DNA of 64,000 bases from Halomicrobium katesii DSM 19301 (GTDB taxonomy: Archaea; Halobacteriota; Halobacteria; Halobacteriales; Haloarculaceae). The position numbers and the translations under genes were made by a program. The DNA lies in contig NZ_KB905378.1 of NCBI RefSeq assembly GCF_000379085.1, positions 977,864 through 1,041,863 on the forward strand, written 5' to 3'. Below, one piece after another: positions 42,320-55,643 of this stretch. The notes under the pieces are model-generated. The model was not told the origin of the DNA. It saw only the letters and a list, made by a program, of their open reading frames with translations, and did not search any database. The number at the start of each line of letters is the position of its first letter. Position 1 is the first letter of the stretch.

Positions 42320-43249
42320 ATGGCTGCAATAGAACTGGACGGAGTAACGAAGCGGTTCGACGGCGTGACCGCGCTACAGGAGGTGGATCTCACCGTCGAA
42401 GAGGGTGAGATCTTCGGCTTCCTCGGCCCAAACGGCGCGGGGAAGTCGACGAGCATCAACATCCTGCTGGACTTCGTCCGGCCCACGGAGGGTCGCGCGG
42501 AGGTACTGGGCTACGACTCCTACGAGGACTCCACGCGGATCCGCGAACGGATTGGTGTCCTCCCGGAGGGCTACGACGTGTACGATCGGCTTACCGGCCT
42601 CCAGCACCTGGAGTTCGCGATCGAGTCCAAGGACGCCGACGACGACCCACACGCCCTGCTGGATCGTGTCGGACTCAGCGAGGAGGACGCACAGCGCAAG
42701 GCGGGGGGCTACTCCAAGGGGATGGCCCAGCGCCTCGTACTGGCGATGGCGCTGGTCGGCGAGCCCGATCTGCTGATCCTCGACGAGCCCTCGACCGGGC
42801 TCGACCCCAACGGCGCGCGGATGATGCAAGAGATCGTCCGCGAGGAGAACAAACGCGGCGCGACCGTCTTCTTCTCCTCGCACATCCTCGGGCAGGTCGA
42901 GGCCGTCTGTGACACCGTCGGGATCCTCAGAGAGGGCGAACTGGTCGCCAAAGACACTATCGAGGGGCTGCGCGAGGCCTACGACACCGGCCTCACGCTG
43001 ACGGTCACCGTCGGCGGGACCGCCAGCCAGATCGACGACGGGGTGGCTGCCGTCCGGGCACTGGACGCCGTCTCCGACGTGCGCGCGGACAGTGACACCA
43101 TCACGGTCACCTGCGAGGGCGACCAGAAGATGGCGGTCCTGAACGCGCTGGAAGACGCCGAAGTCAGCGTCGAGGACTTCGAGACCGAGGAGGCGTCGCT
43201 CGACGACGTGTTCAGCTCTTACACCGAGCGCCAGGAGGCCGAAGCATGA
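42320..43249 (+). CDS. ABC transporter ATP-binding protein
   Basis: This 309-residue ATPase has Walker A GPNGAGKST (near residue 35), signature YSKGMAQRL (in place of the usual LSGGQ form), Walker B LLILDEPSTGLDP, and the switch His in SSHILGQ. The C-terminal 80 residues form the DUF4162-like regulatory domain. It powers the permease whose start overlaps its stop by 4 bases. The family exports drugs, lipids or other small molecules, or acts in maturation; substrate is unknown. Confidence 0.93.
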   Translation: MAAIELDGVTKRFDGVTALQEVDLTVEEGEIFGFLGPNGAGKSTSINILLDFVRPTEGRAEVLGYDSYEDSTRIRERIGVLPEGYDVYDRLTGLQHLEFAIESKDADDDPHALLDRVGLSEEDAQRKAGGYSKGMAQRLVLAMALVGEPDLLILDEPSTGLDPNGARMMQEIVREENKRGATVFFSSHILGQVEAVCDTVGILREGELVAKDTIEGLREAYDTGLTLTVTVGGTASQIDDGVAAVRALDAVSDVRADSDTITVTCEGDQKMAVLNALEDAEVSVEDFETEEASLDDVFSSYTERQEAEA

Positions 43250-44079
43250 GCTGGCAGGCCGTCGCGCGCAAGGACTTTCGGGACGCCTCGCGATCCTACC
43301 TCCTCTGGGGCCTGACGATCGGGTTCATCGCGCTGGTCTCGCTGGCGGCGGCGGTGCTCGGGTGGGTCCAGTCGAACCCCACCTCCACGGACATCCTCAA
43401 CGTTCTCCACATACTGTTCCAGTACGTCGTCCCGCTGATCGCGATCGCAATCTCGTTCGGGGCGATCGTCAACGAACGAGACTCCGGGTCACTGAAGATC
43501 CTGCTATCGCTCCCCCACTCTCGGACGGACGTGATCCTGGGGAAGGTGCTGGGCCGGACGGCCGCGTTCGTCGTCCCGCTCGTGCTGGGTATGGTCGTGC
43601 CCGCCGTGGCACTCCTGGTCGTCGGCGTCGAGTTCGAGGCCGCGAAGTACTTCGGCTACCTCCTGTTTGCGACGCTGTTCGGCGTCGCGTTCGTCTCGGT
43701 GGCCACGGGGATGTCGGCGACCTTCGAGTCCCGCTTCCGCGTGCTGCTGGCCGTCTTCGGCTTCTACTTCCTGTTCAACATCCTCTGGCGGGCGATCAAC
43801 ACCGCGTCGTTCGTCATCGTCCTCGCACTCAGCGGCAAGTGGCCCAGCTGGATGCCACTGACCGTCCAGGAGACGCTGCGCGTATTCCGGATGCTCAGCC
43901 CGACCGGCGACTTCCACATCCTCCGACAGGCGCTGATGAACGACGTGCTGTTCGCCTCCGAGGTCCCCCAGGGACTGCCGGACGTCCGGCTCCAGCTGGG
44001 CGCGATGGCGATGCTGCTCGTCTGGATCACGCTGCCGATCCTGATCGGTATCCTCCGGTTCGAAGAAGCGGACCTGTAG
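43246..44079 (+). CDS. ABC-2 type permease
   Basis: This 277-residue membrane protein of the ABC-2 type has six hydrophobic helices (about 20-40, 55-75, 105-130, 140-160, 170-190, 245-270). The segment IVNERDSGSLKILLSLPHSR is the family signature after helix 2. It overlaps the ATPase gene by 4 bases, making one operon. Function would be export across the cytoplasmic membrane. Confidence 0.92.
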   Translation: MSWQAVARKDFRDASRSYLLWGLTIGFIALVSLAAAVLGWVQSNPTSTDILNVLHILFQYVVPLIAIAISFGAIVNERDSGSLKILLSLPHSRTDVILGKVLGRTAAFVVPLVLGMVVPAVALLVVGVEFEAAKYFGYLLFATLFGVAFVSVATGMSATFESRFRVLLAVFGFYFLFNILWRAINTASFVIVLALSGKWPSWMPLTVQETLRVFRMLSPTGDFHILRQALMNDVLFASEVPQGLPDVRLQLGAMAMLLVWITLPILIGILRFEEADL

Positions 44080-44100
44080 CCGTCTCGGGACCGCGTTCTC

Positions 44101-44181
44101 ATACGGAAAGTTGTAGGTCTTTACCAGATCGACCGCACGCCGTCGTGCGGTCGACTGGGTAAACGCCTACAACCGTCCGTA

Positions 44182-44182
<1 letters not shown>
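44101..44182. repeat. ATACGG-family MITE-like repeat, core A
   Basis: This 82-bp copy is identical to 16514-16595 over its whole length. Its right end (CCGTAT, last base 44182) is followed by CA, and TCA at 44182-44184 is the ligA stop read on the minus strand, giving TGATACGG. Identity of two copies 28 kb apart points to recent spread or gene conversion. Confidence 0.9.
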
Positions 44183-47555
<3,373 letters not shown>

Positions 47556-47809
47556 AGTCGAGTACAGTGATCTTACCGGTAAAGGGGATTTTTACGGGGT
47601 GGTAACCGGGTTGTCACACCCACAGCCCAGCGACGGTCGGACGCTCGGCAGTTGCTTGCCAGTTCGGTGCGAGCCGAGCCGGGCGAGAACGGTTCGATTA
47701 CCCCGTGACAGGTCAGCATTATCGCGAGTAAGGCACGATTACGGCTTCGAGCGGGGGTCTCAGTGGTCTGGCACAGAACGGTGCGCACGAGCGAGTCGGG
47801 TGGCGGTGC

Positions 47810-47893
47810 TATAGTAACAATTGAAACGATTTACACACCGATCGCACTGCCATCGTGCGATCGAGTGTGCATTGATTCTCAATGGCTACTATA
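47810..47893. repeat. 84-bp MITE-like palindrome, TATAGTA family, copy 2
   Basis: This copy differs from 1534-1617 at a few positions only. It supplies the C-terminal YSSH codons and TGA stop of the opsin-like gene on the minus strand (47879-47881). The gap 47556-47809 before it holds no gene. Confidence 0.85.
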
Positions 47894-48604
47894 GTCGGCC
47901 GGGGTCGTCTCGGACGCGGTCGTCGGACGCAGCGACGTGGATCCGACCGCGTCGAGGTTCGCCAGCAAGAACCCGGCAAAGCCCACGCGGATGAGGACGG
48001 CCATGTACTGCTGGATCACCAGCGAGACGAAGGCGTCGAAGACGCCGAACAGCGAGATGACGGCGTAGGCGATCAACATCCCGATGAGGAACAACACCAG
48101 GTTCCGGGCTTTCCAGTGGAGGAGCCGGCGCTGCTCGGGCACTCCACGTGTCTGCGTCCAGACCGGCCCCAGGAGGTAGGCGGCGATCGCGAGGTGCCCG
48201 CCGACGACGATCACCAGACCGAGCAGGGCGACGATCCCGCCCGAGATCGCCGCGACCTCGAAGGCGATGCGCTGGACGACCGGCGTGAGCACGATGGCCG
48301 CGAGCGCGCGACCCTCCACGTCGGCCAGTCGCGCCATCACGGCGTACAACACCCCGTACGCGATCATCGATTCGACGAACAGCGGGACGACGACTTCGCT
48401 GCCGTTGACCGTGATCGTCCCGACGCCGGCAGCGACGACCGCCGACGCCACTCCGGCGAGCCCGACGACCAGCACGATTGGGGTACAGAACCGCCGGTGT
48501 TCCGGTGAGACCTGGCGGAGCCACCCCCACAGGACGACGAGCGCGACTGCGTAGACCACGGCGGTGAGACCGTGGACGGTCGTCGCCTCAATCATCGTCG
48601 TCAC
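47879..48604 (-). CDS. Opsin-family protein lacking the retinal Lys, partner of the transducer
   Basis: This 241-residue seven-helix protein aligns with sensory rhodopsin II without large gaps. Anchors are HRRF for ERRY at the start of helix B, and RVGF for KVGF in helix G. The Schiff-base Lys is Arg206, the helix-G Asp (YLD) is Ala202, the helix-C Arg72 is Leu75, and Asp75 is Glu78. It therefore cannot form a normal retinal Schiff base. Its start (GTG 48604, or ATG 48595) overlaps the stop of the transducer gene, as in htrII-sopII operons. The last codons and stop come from a MITE-like repeat, so the natural C-terminus may have been replaced. Confidence 0.75.
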   Translation of the reverse strand: MTTMIEATTVHGLTAVVYAVALVVLWGWLRQVSPEHRRFCTPIVLVVGLAGVASAVVAAGVGTITVNGSEVVVPLFVESMIAYGVLYAVMARLADVEGRALAAIVLTPVVQRIAFEVAAISGGIVALLGLVIVVGGHLAIAAYLLGPVWTQTRGVPEQRRLLHWKARNLVLFLIGMLIAYAVISLFGVFDAFVSLVIQQYMAVLIRVGFAGFLLANLDAVGSTSLRPTTASETTPADYSSH

Positions 48605-50177
48605 CCGCCGTTGCGCCTGCGGTCTGGACTGCTCCGGTGTGGTCTGTGTCTCTGGTCTCGAACGAATCCAGCAGCGCCATCAGGTCGGCCGTCTGGTCGC
48701 TCAGTTCGTCGGCGCGCTCGCGAACGCCACGCATCGTCGACGCCGTCTGCTCGGCCGTGTCGGCCAGCTCGTTCGAGCGAGTCGCCACCTGCTGGGCGGA
48801 CTCGGCGACCTGGTCGAGCGCTGCCGAGACCTCCTCGGTGGCGGCCGCACCGTCGTCGGTCGCGCGGGCGATCTCCGCCATCGCGTCGTCCACGTCGTCG
48901 ACGGTCTCGGTCAGCGTGTCCAGCGTCTCTCCGGCTTCGGTCACCGTCTCGACCCCGTCGTCGATCCGGCGGCGCGTCAGCGACATCTCCTCGGTCACGT
49001 CGTCCACGTCGTCGCGGGCACCGTCGACGATCGACTCGATCTCGTCGATGGCGTCCTGGGTCTGCTCGGCCAGCCCCTTCACTTCGTCGGCGACGACGGC
49101 GAACCCGTCGCCACCGCTCCCGGCGTGAGAGGCCTCGATGTTGGCGTTGAGCGCGAGCATATCGGTCTGCTGGGCGATCTCGTCGATGAGTCCCGTCGTC
49201 TCCGCGACCTCGTCCATCCGGTCGTCGAGGGCGGCGACGAGCCGGTCGAGTTCGTCGACGGCGTCGGCGACGCGTTCGATCGTCTCGACTGCCTCCTCGG
49301 TGCGCTCTGCGCCGACCTCCCCGACCTCGGCGGCTTCGGTCGCCCGCCCCGCGACCTCGTCGGTCGTCGAAGCGACTTCCTCGATCGTCGCCGAGAGGTC
49401 GTTCGTCTCGGCGACCGCGCTCTGGAGGCGTTCGGCCTGTCCGGACACGTCACTGGCGAGTTCGCGGATGTCGGCCGCCAGCGACTCGTTGAGGCGCTCG
49501 ACCTCGGCGGCGTCCTCGGCGACGGCCCCGCTTGTCTGTTCGACCGTCGTCGCGAAGGCTCGAATCTCGCCGACAGTATCCGAGAGGTCGACGGTCATCG
49601 ACTCGTAGGCGTCGGCGATCCGCTCGATCGCGTCGACCTCGCTGTCGGTCGCCAGCCGATGGGTGAAGTCGCCGTCGGCGGCGGCCGCCATCGCGTCGCC
49701 GATCGTCTCGGCCTGGTCGACCAGCCGGTCGTTGAATTCCTCGGCCTCGGCGCGGGCCGCTTCGGCCTCCGACTTCGCCTGTTCGGCCTCTTTGCGAGAG
49801 GTCTCCGACTCTTCGAAGGCCGACGTGAGCGAGTCGCGCATGCTGTCGAACGCGTCGGCGAGCCGGCCGAACTCGTCGGCTCGATCGACCTCGGGAGTGG
49901 CGTCGAGGTCGCCGTCCTCGATCGCGGCGGCCGCGTCGGTGAGCTGTCTGAGCTCGACCGCGACGTTGCCGGCCAACACGATCCCCAGCAGGCCGAGGTT
50001 GAGCGTGACGACGAAGATCGTCCCCGCGAGCCCGGCGAGTCCGGCCTCCGGCGAAGTGGCGACGTGGGCGGCAAAGACCGCACCGAAACCGACCGTCACT
50101 CCCAACGTGATCGCCAGCGCCGTGCCGATGCGGCGGCTGTACTGCGAGGCGAGCCACGTGACTGTCTGTGATTGCAT
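48588..50177 (-). CDS. Htr-type sensory transducer (methyl-accepting)
   Basis: This 529-residue protein has two membrane helices (about 17-39 and 46-72) with almost no extracellular loop, like HtrII, so sensing must come from a membrane partner. HAMP domains follow (73-200), then the methylated signalling helices with hairpin tip [20 protein letters not shown]. The tip is canonical for contact with CheA/CheW, so signalling to the flagellar motor is plausible. Acidic Glu pairs suit methylation sites. The downstream opsin-like gene overlaps it by 17 bases. Confidence 0.92.
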   Translation of the reverse strand: MQSQTVTWLASQYSRRIGTALAITLGVTVGFGAVFAAHVATSPEAGLAGLAGTIFVVTLNLGLLGIVLAGNVAVELRQLTDAAAAIEDGDLDATPEVDRADEFGRLADAFDSMRDSLTSAFEESETSRKEAEQAKSEAEAARAEAEEFNDRLVDQAETIGDAMAAAADGDFTHRLATDSEVDAIERIADAYESMTVDLSDTVGEIRAFATTVEQTSGAVAEDAAEVERLNESLAADIRELASDVSGQAERLQSAVAETNDLSATIEEVASTTDEVAGRATEAAEVGEVGAERTEEAVETIERVADAVDELDRLVAALDDRMDEVAETTGLIDEIAQQTDMLALNANIEASHAGSGGDGFAVVADEVKGLAEQTQDAIDEIESIVDGARDDVDDVTEEMSLTRRRIDDGVETVTEAGETLDTLTETVDDVDDAMAEIARATDDGAAATEEVSAALDQVAESAQQVATRSNELADTAEQTASTMRGVRERADELSDQTADLMALLDSFETRDTDHTGAVQTAGATAGDDDD

Positions 50178-50298
50178 CTTACTGAGAACAAACTCGATAC
50201 AACTCTTGAAGCTGTGGCCCCAGATTCCACAATTGATAACGCAGCGGGCTCGATCGGCCCGCTGGCAGCGACGGCCGACGGCGTGCGACGGCTCGGCG

Positions 50299-51420
50299 TT
50301 ACAGGTCCGCGACGTCCTCGATGGCGTCGGTCAGCGTCCGGATCGACTCGACATCGTGTTCGCCCATGTGTCCGATTCGGAACGTCTCCTCGCCCAGCGC
50401 GGAGCCGTAGCCGTTCGAGAACACCATGTCGTACTTCTGGGACACCTCCTCGATTGTGGCGGCCACGTCGATGCCCTGCGTGTTCTCGATACAGGAGACC
50501 GTCTGGGACTCGTACCCCTCCTCGGGGAACATGTCGAAGTGATCGCGCGCCCACTCGCGGGTGTACTCGGCCATCTCGCGGTGGCGCTGGTCGCGCCCGT
50601 CGTGGCCCTCTTCGAGCATGTGTTTCATCTGCTTGCGGTAGGCCAGCATGATCGGGATTGCGGGCGTCGAGTGGGTCTGTCCCTTCCGGTCGTAGTAGTC
50701 CAGACAGCGCTGGAAGCCGCCGTACCACGAGGCGGACTCTTTCTCGATCTCGCGGTCGTAGGCGTCGTCGCTGACGACACAGACGGTCAGTCCCGGCGGC
50801 ATGGCGAACGCCTTCTGGGTCGAGGCGAAGATCATGTCGACGTTGTGCTGGTCGATGTCGACGTAGTCACCGCCGAGCGAGGAGACGGCGTCGACGACGA
50901 AGTAGGTGTCCGGGTACTCCGCGACCACGTCGCCGATCTCCTCGATGGGGTTGCGGACGCCGGTCGAGGACTCGTTCATCACCGTCGCGACCACGTCGTA
51001 GTGCTTGTCGCTCGATTCGAGTTCGGCGCGGATGTCCTCGGGCTTGATCGCCTGTCCCCACTCGTATTCGAGTCGGTCCACGTCCTTGCCGAGGCGCTCG
51101 GCGACGTTGGCGTGGCGCTCGCTGAAGCTGCCACAGGTCGGCACGAGGATGTTCTCGTCGACGAGGTTCAGCGTCGATGCCTCCCAGAACTCCGTCCCGG
51201 AGCCCGTGAGGATGATCACGTCGTTGTCGGTGCCCAGGAACGTCTTCGTGTCCTCGACGATGGTCGTGTAGAGGTCGGTCATCCGGTCCATCCGGTGGCC
51301 GAACATCGGCTGAGCCATCGCCTGGATCACGTCGTCGCGGACCTCGGTCGGGCCGGGAATGTACAGCGTCTTGTCGGGATAGTCGTCCGTGTATTCGCTT
51401 TTTTTCGTCACTGAAGCCAC
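50299..51420 (-). CDS. Class V aminotransferase (serine-pyruvate/alanine-glyoxylate type)
   Basis: This 373-residue PLP enzyme has the pyridoxal Lys in FASTQKAF, the phosphate-binding [10 protein letters not shown] and cofactor Asp in [11 protein letters not shown]. The family transfers amino groups between Ser/Ala and pyruvate or glyoxylate; some are phosphoserine aminotransferases. The exact substrate is not fixed by motifs. It heads toward the transducer gene, same strand, but with a 121-bp gap. Confidence 0.9.
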   Translation of the reverse strand: MASVTKKSEYTDDYPDKTLYIPGPTEVRDDVIQAMAQPMFGHRMDRMTDLYTTIVEDTKTFLGTDNDVIILTGSGTEFWEASTLNLVDENILVPTCGSFSERHANVAERLGKDVDRLEYEWGQAIKPEDIRAELESSDKHYDVVATVMNESSTGVRNPIEEIGDVVAEYPDTYFVVDAVSSLGGDYVDIDQHNVDMIFASTQKAFAMPPGLTVCVVSDDAYDREIEKESASWYGGFQRCLDYYDRKGQTHSTPAIPIMLAYRKQMKHMLEEGHDGRDQRHREMAEYTREWARDHFDMFPEEGYESQTVSCIENTQGIDVAATIEEVSQKYDMVFSNGYGSALGEETFRIGHMGEHDVESIRTLTDAIEDVADL

Positions 51421-51795
51421 CTCTCAGTGTTGCGAACGGTCGTCGCCGAACGGTATGGTAGTTGTGATACCGTCCGCACGAATCCGGGTATAGTAGCCAT
51501 TGAAAATCAATGCACACCCGATCGCACGACAGCAGTGCGATTGGTGTGTAAATCGTTTCAATTGTTACTATAACCTCGCCTTATCTCCCCTGGCGGCGTC
51601 GCCCCGTCGATACGGTTCGCTTTCCGGGTCCCCGCGGAGGGGATCGTGCCGGCAAACAAGCGGTCGTTATCGAGCGAGCGCGGGACAAACGACCGCCTTA
51701 CTCCGGAGCGCCGTGGCGGGCGCGGGACGGCGACTGCGGCGGGCGAGCGCTTGCTCTCGCATAACAAAGGGGGAGAGGGCGGATGACTCTACTGC
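51421..51795. other. Divergent gap with a TATAGTA-family repeat
   Basis: This 375-bp gap between the aminotransferase and DUF4397 genes holds the inverted 84-bp repeat at 51489-51572. Bases 51573-51795 are GC-rich with no gene; the stretch CATAACAAAGGGGGAG near 51760 is unremarkable. No clear TATA box is seen for the gene at 51796. Confidence 0.55.
51489..51572. repeat. 84-bp MITE-like palindrome, TATAGTA family, copy 3 (inverted)
   Basis: Read on the minus strand this copy matches copies 1 and 2 with a few changes. It begins TATAGTAGCC on the plus strand and ends GTTACTATA. It sits in the aminotransferase promoter side, 69 bp from that gene's ATG. Confidence 0.85.
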
Positions 51796-52890
51796 ATGCC
51801 AGACAGCACACGCGGTACAGCACTCGTACTGGTCCTCTCGGTCGCGCTCGTGGCGAGCGCGGCCTTCGTCGGGGTCGGCTTCGGCCAGCAGGCCGAGGAC
51901 GACGCCGACGACACGGAGTTGAGCACACAGAACACGTCGTACCTGCGCGTCGCCCACGCCGCGCCCGGCGCGACGTCGGTCGACGTGTACGTCGACAACG
52001 AGACGGTCGCCGAGGGCGTCGCGTTCGACACGTTCAGCGATTACATCGCCCTCGAATCGGGCAACCACACGGTAACGGTCACCGTCGTCGACAGCCCCGA
52101 CGAGGTCGTGTTCAACGAGACCGTCGACCTCGAACCGCGGTCGGTGACGACCGTGACCGCGGCCATCGCCGCGAACGACAGCGAGGGCGGGGTCGTCCCC
52201 GTGGCCTACGACGACAGCGCCGCCACGCCGGCAGACGACGAGGCCGCACTCCGGATCGCTCACCTCTCGCCGAACGCGCCGGCAGTCGATATCGTCGCCG
52301 TCGAGAGCGGCGACAGCGCCACCGAGGAGACGGCGACCGAGACGGAGGCAAACGAGACTGACGAGACCGAGACGGAGGCAAACGAGACCGACGAGACTGC
52401 GACCGGCGAGACGGTCCTCGCGGAGAACGTCTCGTACACCAACGCGACCGACTACGCGAACGTCCCGGCCGGCGACTACACCGTCGAGGTCAGAGTCGCG
52501 GCCGAGGACAACGACGGATCGGTCGTCGCCAGCACGGACCTCTCCCTGGAGAGCGGCATCGCCCACACCACCTGGGCGCTCGGGAACGTCCCCGAGGACG
52601 GCGAGGAGATGCCACCGACCTTCCGCGTCGCCACGACTCAGGACGCCAGCAGGACCATCGACTTCCCGGGCGCGGAAAACGAGACTGAACAGACGGACAC
52701 CGAAACGGAATCCGAGGACGGCGAGACGACCGACGAAGAGACCACGGACGAAGAGACGACCGACGAGGAAGAGACCACGGACGAAGAGACGACCGACGAG
52801 GAAACGACCGACGAGGAAACGACCGACGAGGAAACGACCGACGAGGAAACGACCGACGAAGAAGCGACGGAGACCGAAGCCGCGACGTAG
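51796..52890 (+). CDS. Secreted DUF4397 protein with acidic Thr-rich tail
   Basis: This 364-residue protein has a signal peptide (ALVLVLSVALVASAAFVGVG) with a likely cleavage after GFGQQA-type residues. DUF4397 repeats follow (YLRVAHAAPGATSVDVYVDN and ALRIAHLSPNAPAVDIVAVE). There are many N-x-T/S sequons, and the C-terminal ~55 residues repeat TDEET. It has no C-terminal membrane anchor, so it is probably secreted or held in the surface layer by other means. Function unknown; DUF4397 is a beta-sandwich of surface proteins. Confidence 0.85.
   Translation: MPDSTRGTALVLVLSVALVASAAFVGVGFGQQAEDDADDTELSTQNTSYLRVAHAAPGATSVDVYVDNETVAEGVAFDTFSDYIALESGNHTVTVTVVDSPDEVVFNETVDLEPRSVTTVTAAIAANDSEGGVVPVAYDDSAATPADDEAALRIAHLSPNAPAVDIVAVESGDSATEETATETEANETDETETEANETDETATGETVLAENVSYTNATDYANVPAGDYTVEVRVAAEDNDGSVVASTDLSLESGIAHTTWALGNVPEDGEEMPPTFRVATTQDASRTIDFPGAENETEQTDTETESEDGETTDEETTDEETTDEEETTDEETTDEETTDEETTDEETTDEETTDEEATETEAAT
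52723..52869 (+). repeat. 15-bp tandem repeats encoding TDEET
   Basis: About nine units of a GACCGACGAGGAAAC-type 15-mer encode the acidic tail of the DUF4397 protein. The units keep frame, so slippage would only change tail length. Confidence 0.85.
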
Positions 52891-53037
52891 CCGCTCACCC
52901 CCTCGCTTTTTACCGAGCACCAGCCGTCGATCCTGGGACCCATCCCGATAGCCGGCTCGCTCGATTCTCGATCAGCGGGCCGGCGACCGTCTGGCGTTTC
53001 GACCAGACTTATGCCGTCGCTGGCCGACCACTCGTGT

Positions 53038-53994
53038 ATGGATCACGAGACCGCCGGCCGGGCCTGCGCCGAGATTCTCGACGCCGTCGGGAGCGCGGTG
53101 ATCGCCGAGGACGCCTTTCTGGAGTCCGTGCTGACCGGCGTCCTCGCACGGGGCCACGTCCTGCTGGAGGACGTGCCCGGCACCGGCAAGACGCTGACCG
53201 CCCGGAGCTTCGCGAACGCGCTCGATCTCTCGTTCAACCGCATCCAGTTCACGCCGGACCTGTTGCCGGCCGACATCACCGGCTCGAACGTCTACAACGA
53301 GGGGACGGGGAGCTTCGAGTTCGCGCCGGGGCCGATCTTCGCCAACGTCGTGCTGGCCGACGAAATCAACCGCGCCCCGCCCAAGACACAGGCCGCGCTG
53401 CTGGAGGCGATGGGCGAGGGGCAGGTCACCGTCGACGGCGAGACCCACGCGCTGCCCGAGCCGTTTTTCGTCATCGCGACGCAGAACCCGGTCGAGCAGG
53501 AGGGGACCTTCGGGCTGCCCGAGGCCCAGCGGGACCGCTTCGTCGTCAAGACCGCGATGGGCTACCCCGACTTCGACGGCGAGCGAGCGCTGATCGACCG
53601 GCGGGCCGACCGCACCGCACAGGCACCGAGCGTCACGGCGATCGTCGACGCCGAGCGGATCCCCGACCTCCAGCGCGTCGCCGAGACCGTCACCGTCGAC
53701 GGGAAGCTCAGGGACTACGTCGTCGAACTCGGGCGGGCGACCCGCGCCGACGAGCGCGTCGACGTCGGCGTCTCGCCGCGCGGGATCCAGCGGCTGTTCG
53801 AAGCCGCTCGCGCTCGCGCCGTCATCGAGGGGCGGGACTACGTCGTCCCCGAGGACGTACAGCGGGTCGTCCGCGACGTGTTCGCTCACCGACTGGTGCT
53901 GACCGCCGACGCGAGCGTCCGCGAGGTCGACCCCGACGAGGTGGTCCGGGACGTGCTCGATCGGATCGAGGTGCCGGCCGTCTCGCCGACCTGA
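53038..53994 (+). CDS. MoxR-family AAA+ ATPase
   Basis: This 318-residue AAA+ protein has Walker A EDVPGTGKT, Walker B LADEINRAPPKTQAALLEAM, sensor IATQNPVEQEG and the C-terminal lid. MoxR proteins act as chaperones that insert metals or assemble enzyme complexes, and they sit beside DUF58/vWA proteins. ATG 53038 follows a TTATGC TATA-like box by about 27 bases; an upstream GTG is less likely. It converges on the membrane and DUF58 genes. Confidence 0.93.
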   Translation: MDHETAGRACAEILDAVGSAVIAEDAFLESVLTGVLARGHVLLEDVPGTGKTLTARSFANALDLSFNRIQFTPDLLPADITGSNVYNEGTGSFEFAPGPIFANVVLADEINRAPPKTQAALLEAMGEGQVTVDGETHALPEPFFVIATQNPVEQEGTFGLPEAQRDRFVVKTAMGYPDFDGERALIDRRADRTAQAPSVTAIVDAERIPDLQRVAETVTVDGKLRDYVVELGRATRADERVDVGVSPRGIQRLFEAARARAVIEGRDYVVPEDVQRVVRDVFAHRLVLTADASVREVDPDEVVRDVLDRIEVPAVSPT

Positions 53995-54036
53995 AGCGGC
54001 CGATATCGCTGTTCTCTCTGGATGCCGAGTCGTCCG

Positions 54037-55643
54037 TCAGCGCAACGCGACCAGCAACGCCAACAGCCCCGCGACGGCGACGACCAGGCCGGCGACGACG
54101 GCCCCGTCGGCGACGGTGACCGCGCCGACGGCGGCGTCGGTCACGGCCACGGCGACGGCGACGCCGACCCCGCCGATGGCCAGCGTTCCCGTCGTGTGGA
54201 CCAGTTCCGCCCGAGGGTGTCGGCCCGCCGTCCGATCTCCTCGCCCAGCGTCGTCCCGAACTCGCCCACGTCCCAGACGAGGACGGCCGCGACGAGACTG
54301 CCGAACAGCAGCGCCGTCGGAACGCCGACGACGCCAGCGAACGCCGCGACCACGAAGAGTGCGCCACTGGCGATCCCGACGCCGGCAGTGCGGTCGTCGA
54401 GGTACTTCGTGAGCAAGACGAGCCACAGACACATCGCCGCGACCGCGGCGACCAGCAACACGAAGCCGACGCCGGTCAGGACGATCGGGACCGGGCCGTA
54501 GAAGTCGACGACGGAGCCAGACAGCTCGCGAAACCGCGGGCCGAACTCGCCGGGCAGCGTCGCCGCGACCCAGCCGCGAGCCGCCGATAGGACCGGGCCG
54601 GCGACGAGGGCGGCCGCGACGAGCACCCCGCTCCCGGCCGCGAAGGGCGCGACCGCGGCCCCGATCCGGTCGGCAGCGGTCCGGGCGGTCCGCCGGAGCA
54701 CGGCGACGGCGACGAGCGTCGCGACACAGAGGGCGATCACACGCCACGCGAGCCTGCGAGCCGGCGGCGCGGTCGTCACCGCCGTCAACAGGTCGAAGGC
54801 GGGCGGCGTCACCACCGACTGGAGTCGCTCGGGCGGGAACACGTAGTCGGTGAAAAACCCGACGGGGACCCCGAACCCGGCGACGACGGCCGCCCGGAGC
54901 AGCCACGACCGGACGCTCGCGACGGCGCGCTCGACCGCCGGATCGGTCGTGAGTTCGGTGAGCGGCAGGGCACCGACGGTCCGTCGGACGACGAGGAGCG
55001 CGGCCGCGACGAGCAACAGGAACGTCGTCACGCTGGGTCGGACCGCTGGGGGCTCGAAGACGATCGTCGTGGTCGTCCGGAGCACGTCGCCGAGGACGGC
55101 CCCGACTCCGGGTGCGTCGCGGGTGGATTCGAGATACCGCAGCGCCTCCCCGGCGACGAGGACCAGCCCCACGCCGAGCGGCGGGATCGTCGTCTTCAGC
55201 GACGCCTCGGCGGTCCGCCTGGCCGTCTCTCGATCGAGGACGTGTCCGATCGCCACGCTCGCGCCGAAGACGGCCCCGGCCGCGCCGACGACGACCATCG
55301 CGCGGGCCGACAGGTCGACGACGGTCGCCGGCAAGCGGGACAGCGACTCGACGGGGAAGAAGACGCCCGCCAGGACGATGACGGTCCCGACCGTCGCAGC
55401 GACGACGCCGACCCCGATCGGGAGCGCGAGCAGGCTGGTCAGGACGGTCCCCAGCGTGCGGTGGCGGTCCCAGCCGGCGGTCCAGACCGCCAGTGCGAGC
55501 GCGACCGCGCCCGCCCCGCCGAGCGCGGCCGGCACCGCGACGCCGATCGCTCGAACGAGCACCGTCGCTGTCAGCAGCGTGACGAACACGACCAGCCCCG
55601 TGCTCGCCGTCGTCGGCCGCCACTCCGTGCGATCGTCGATCAT
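54037..55643 (-). pseudogene. Polytopic membrane protein of the MoxR-DUF58 cluster, frameshifted near the 3' end
   Basis: From ATG 55643 the frame encodes about 475 residues with ~10 hydrophobic helices, then runs off-frame after EEIGRRADTLG. One base later a second frame continues as ELVHTTGTLAIGGVGVAVAV and ends in LLALLVALR at 54037. Adding one C at the CCC run (54210-54212) joins the two. The last helix pair is therefore lost, unless the sequence is wrong. It overlaps the DUF58 gene by 4 bases. I recall the family as a DUF7519-type haloarchaeal protein. Confidence 0.75.

Noticed and set aside
51796-52890. PGF-CTERM-anchored surface protein
   Set aside because: The C-terminus ends in TDEET repeats then EATETEAAT, with no PGF motif or hydrophobic segment.
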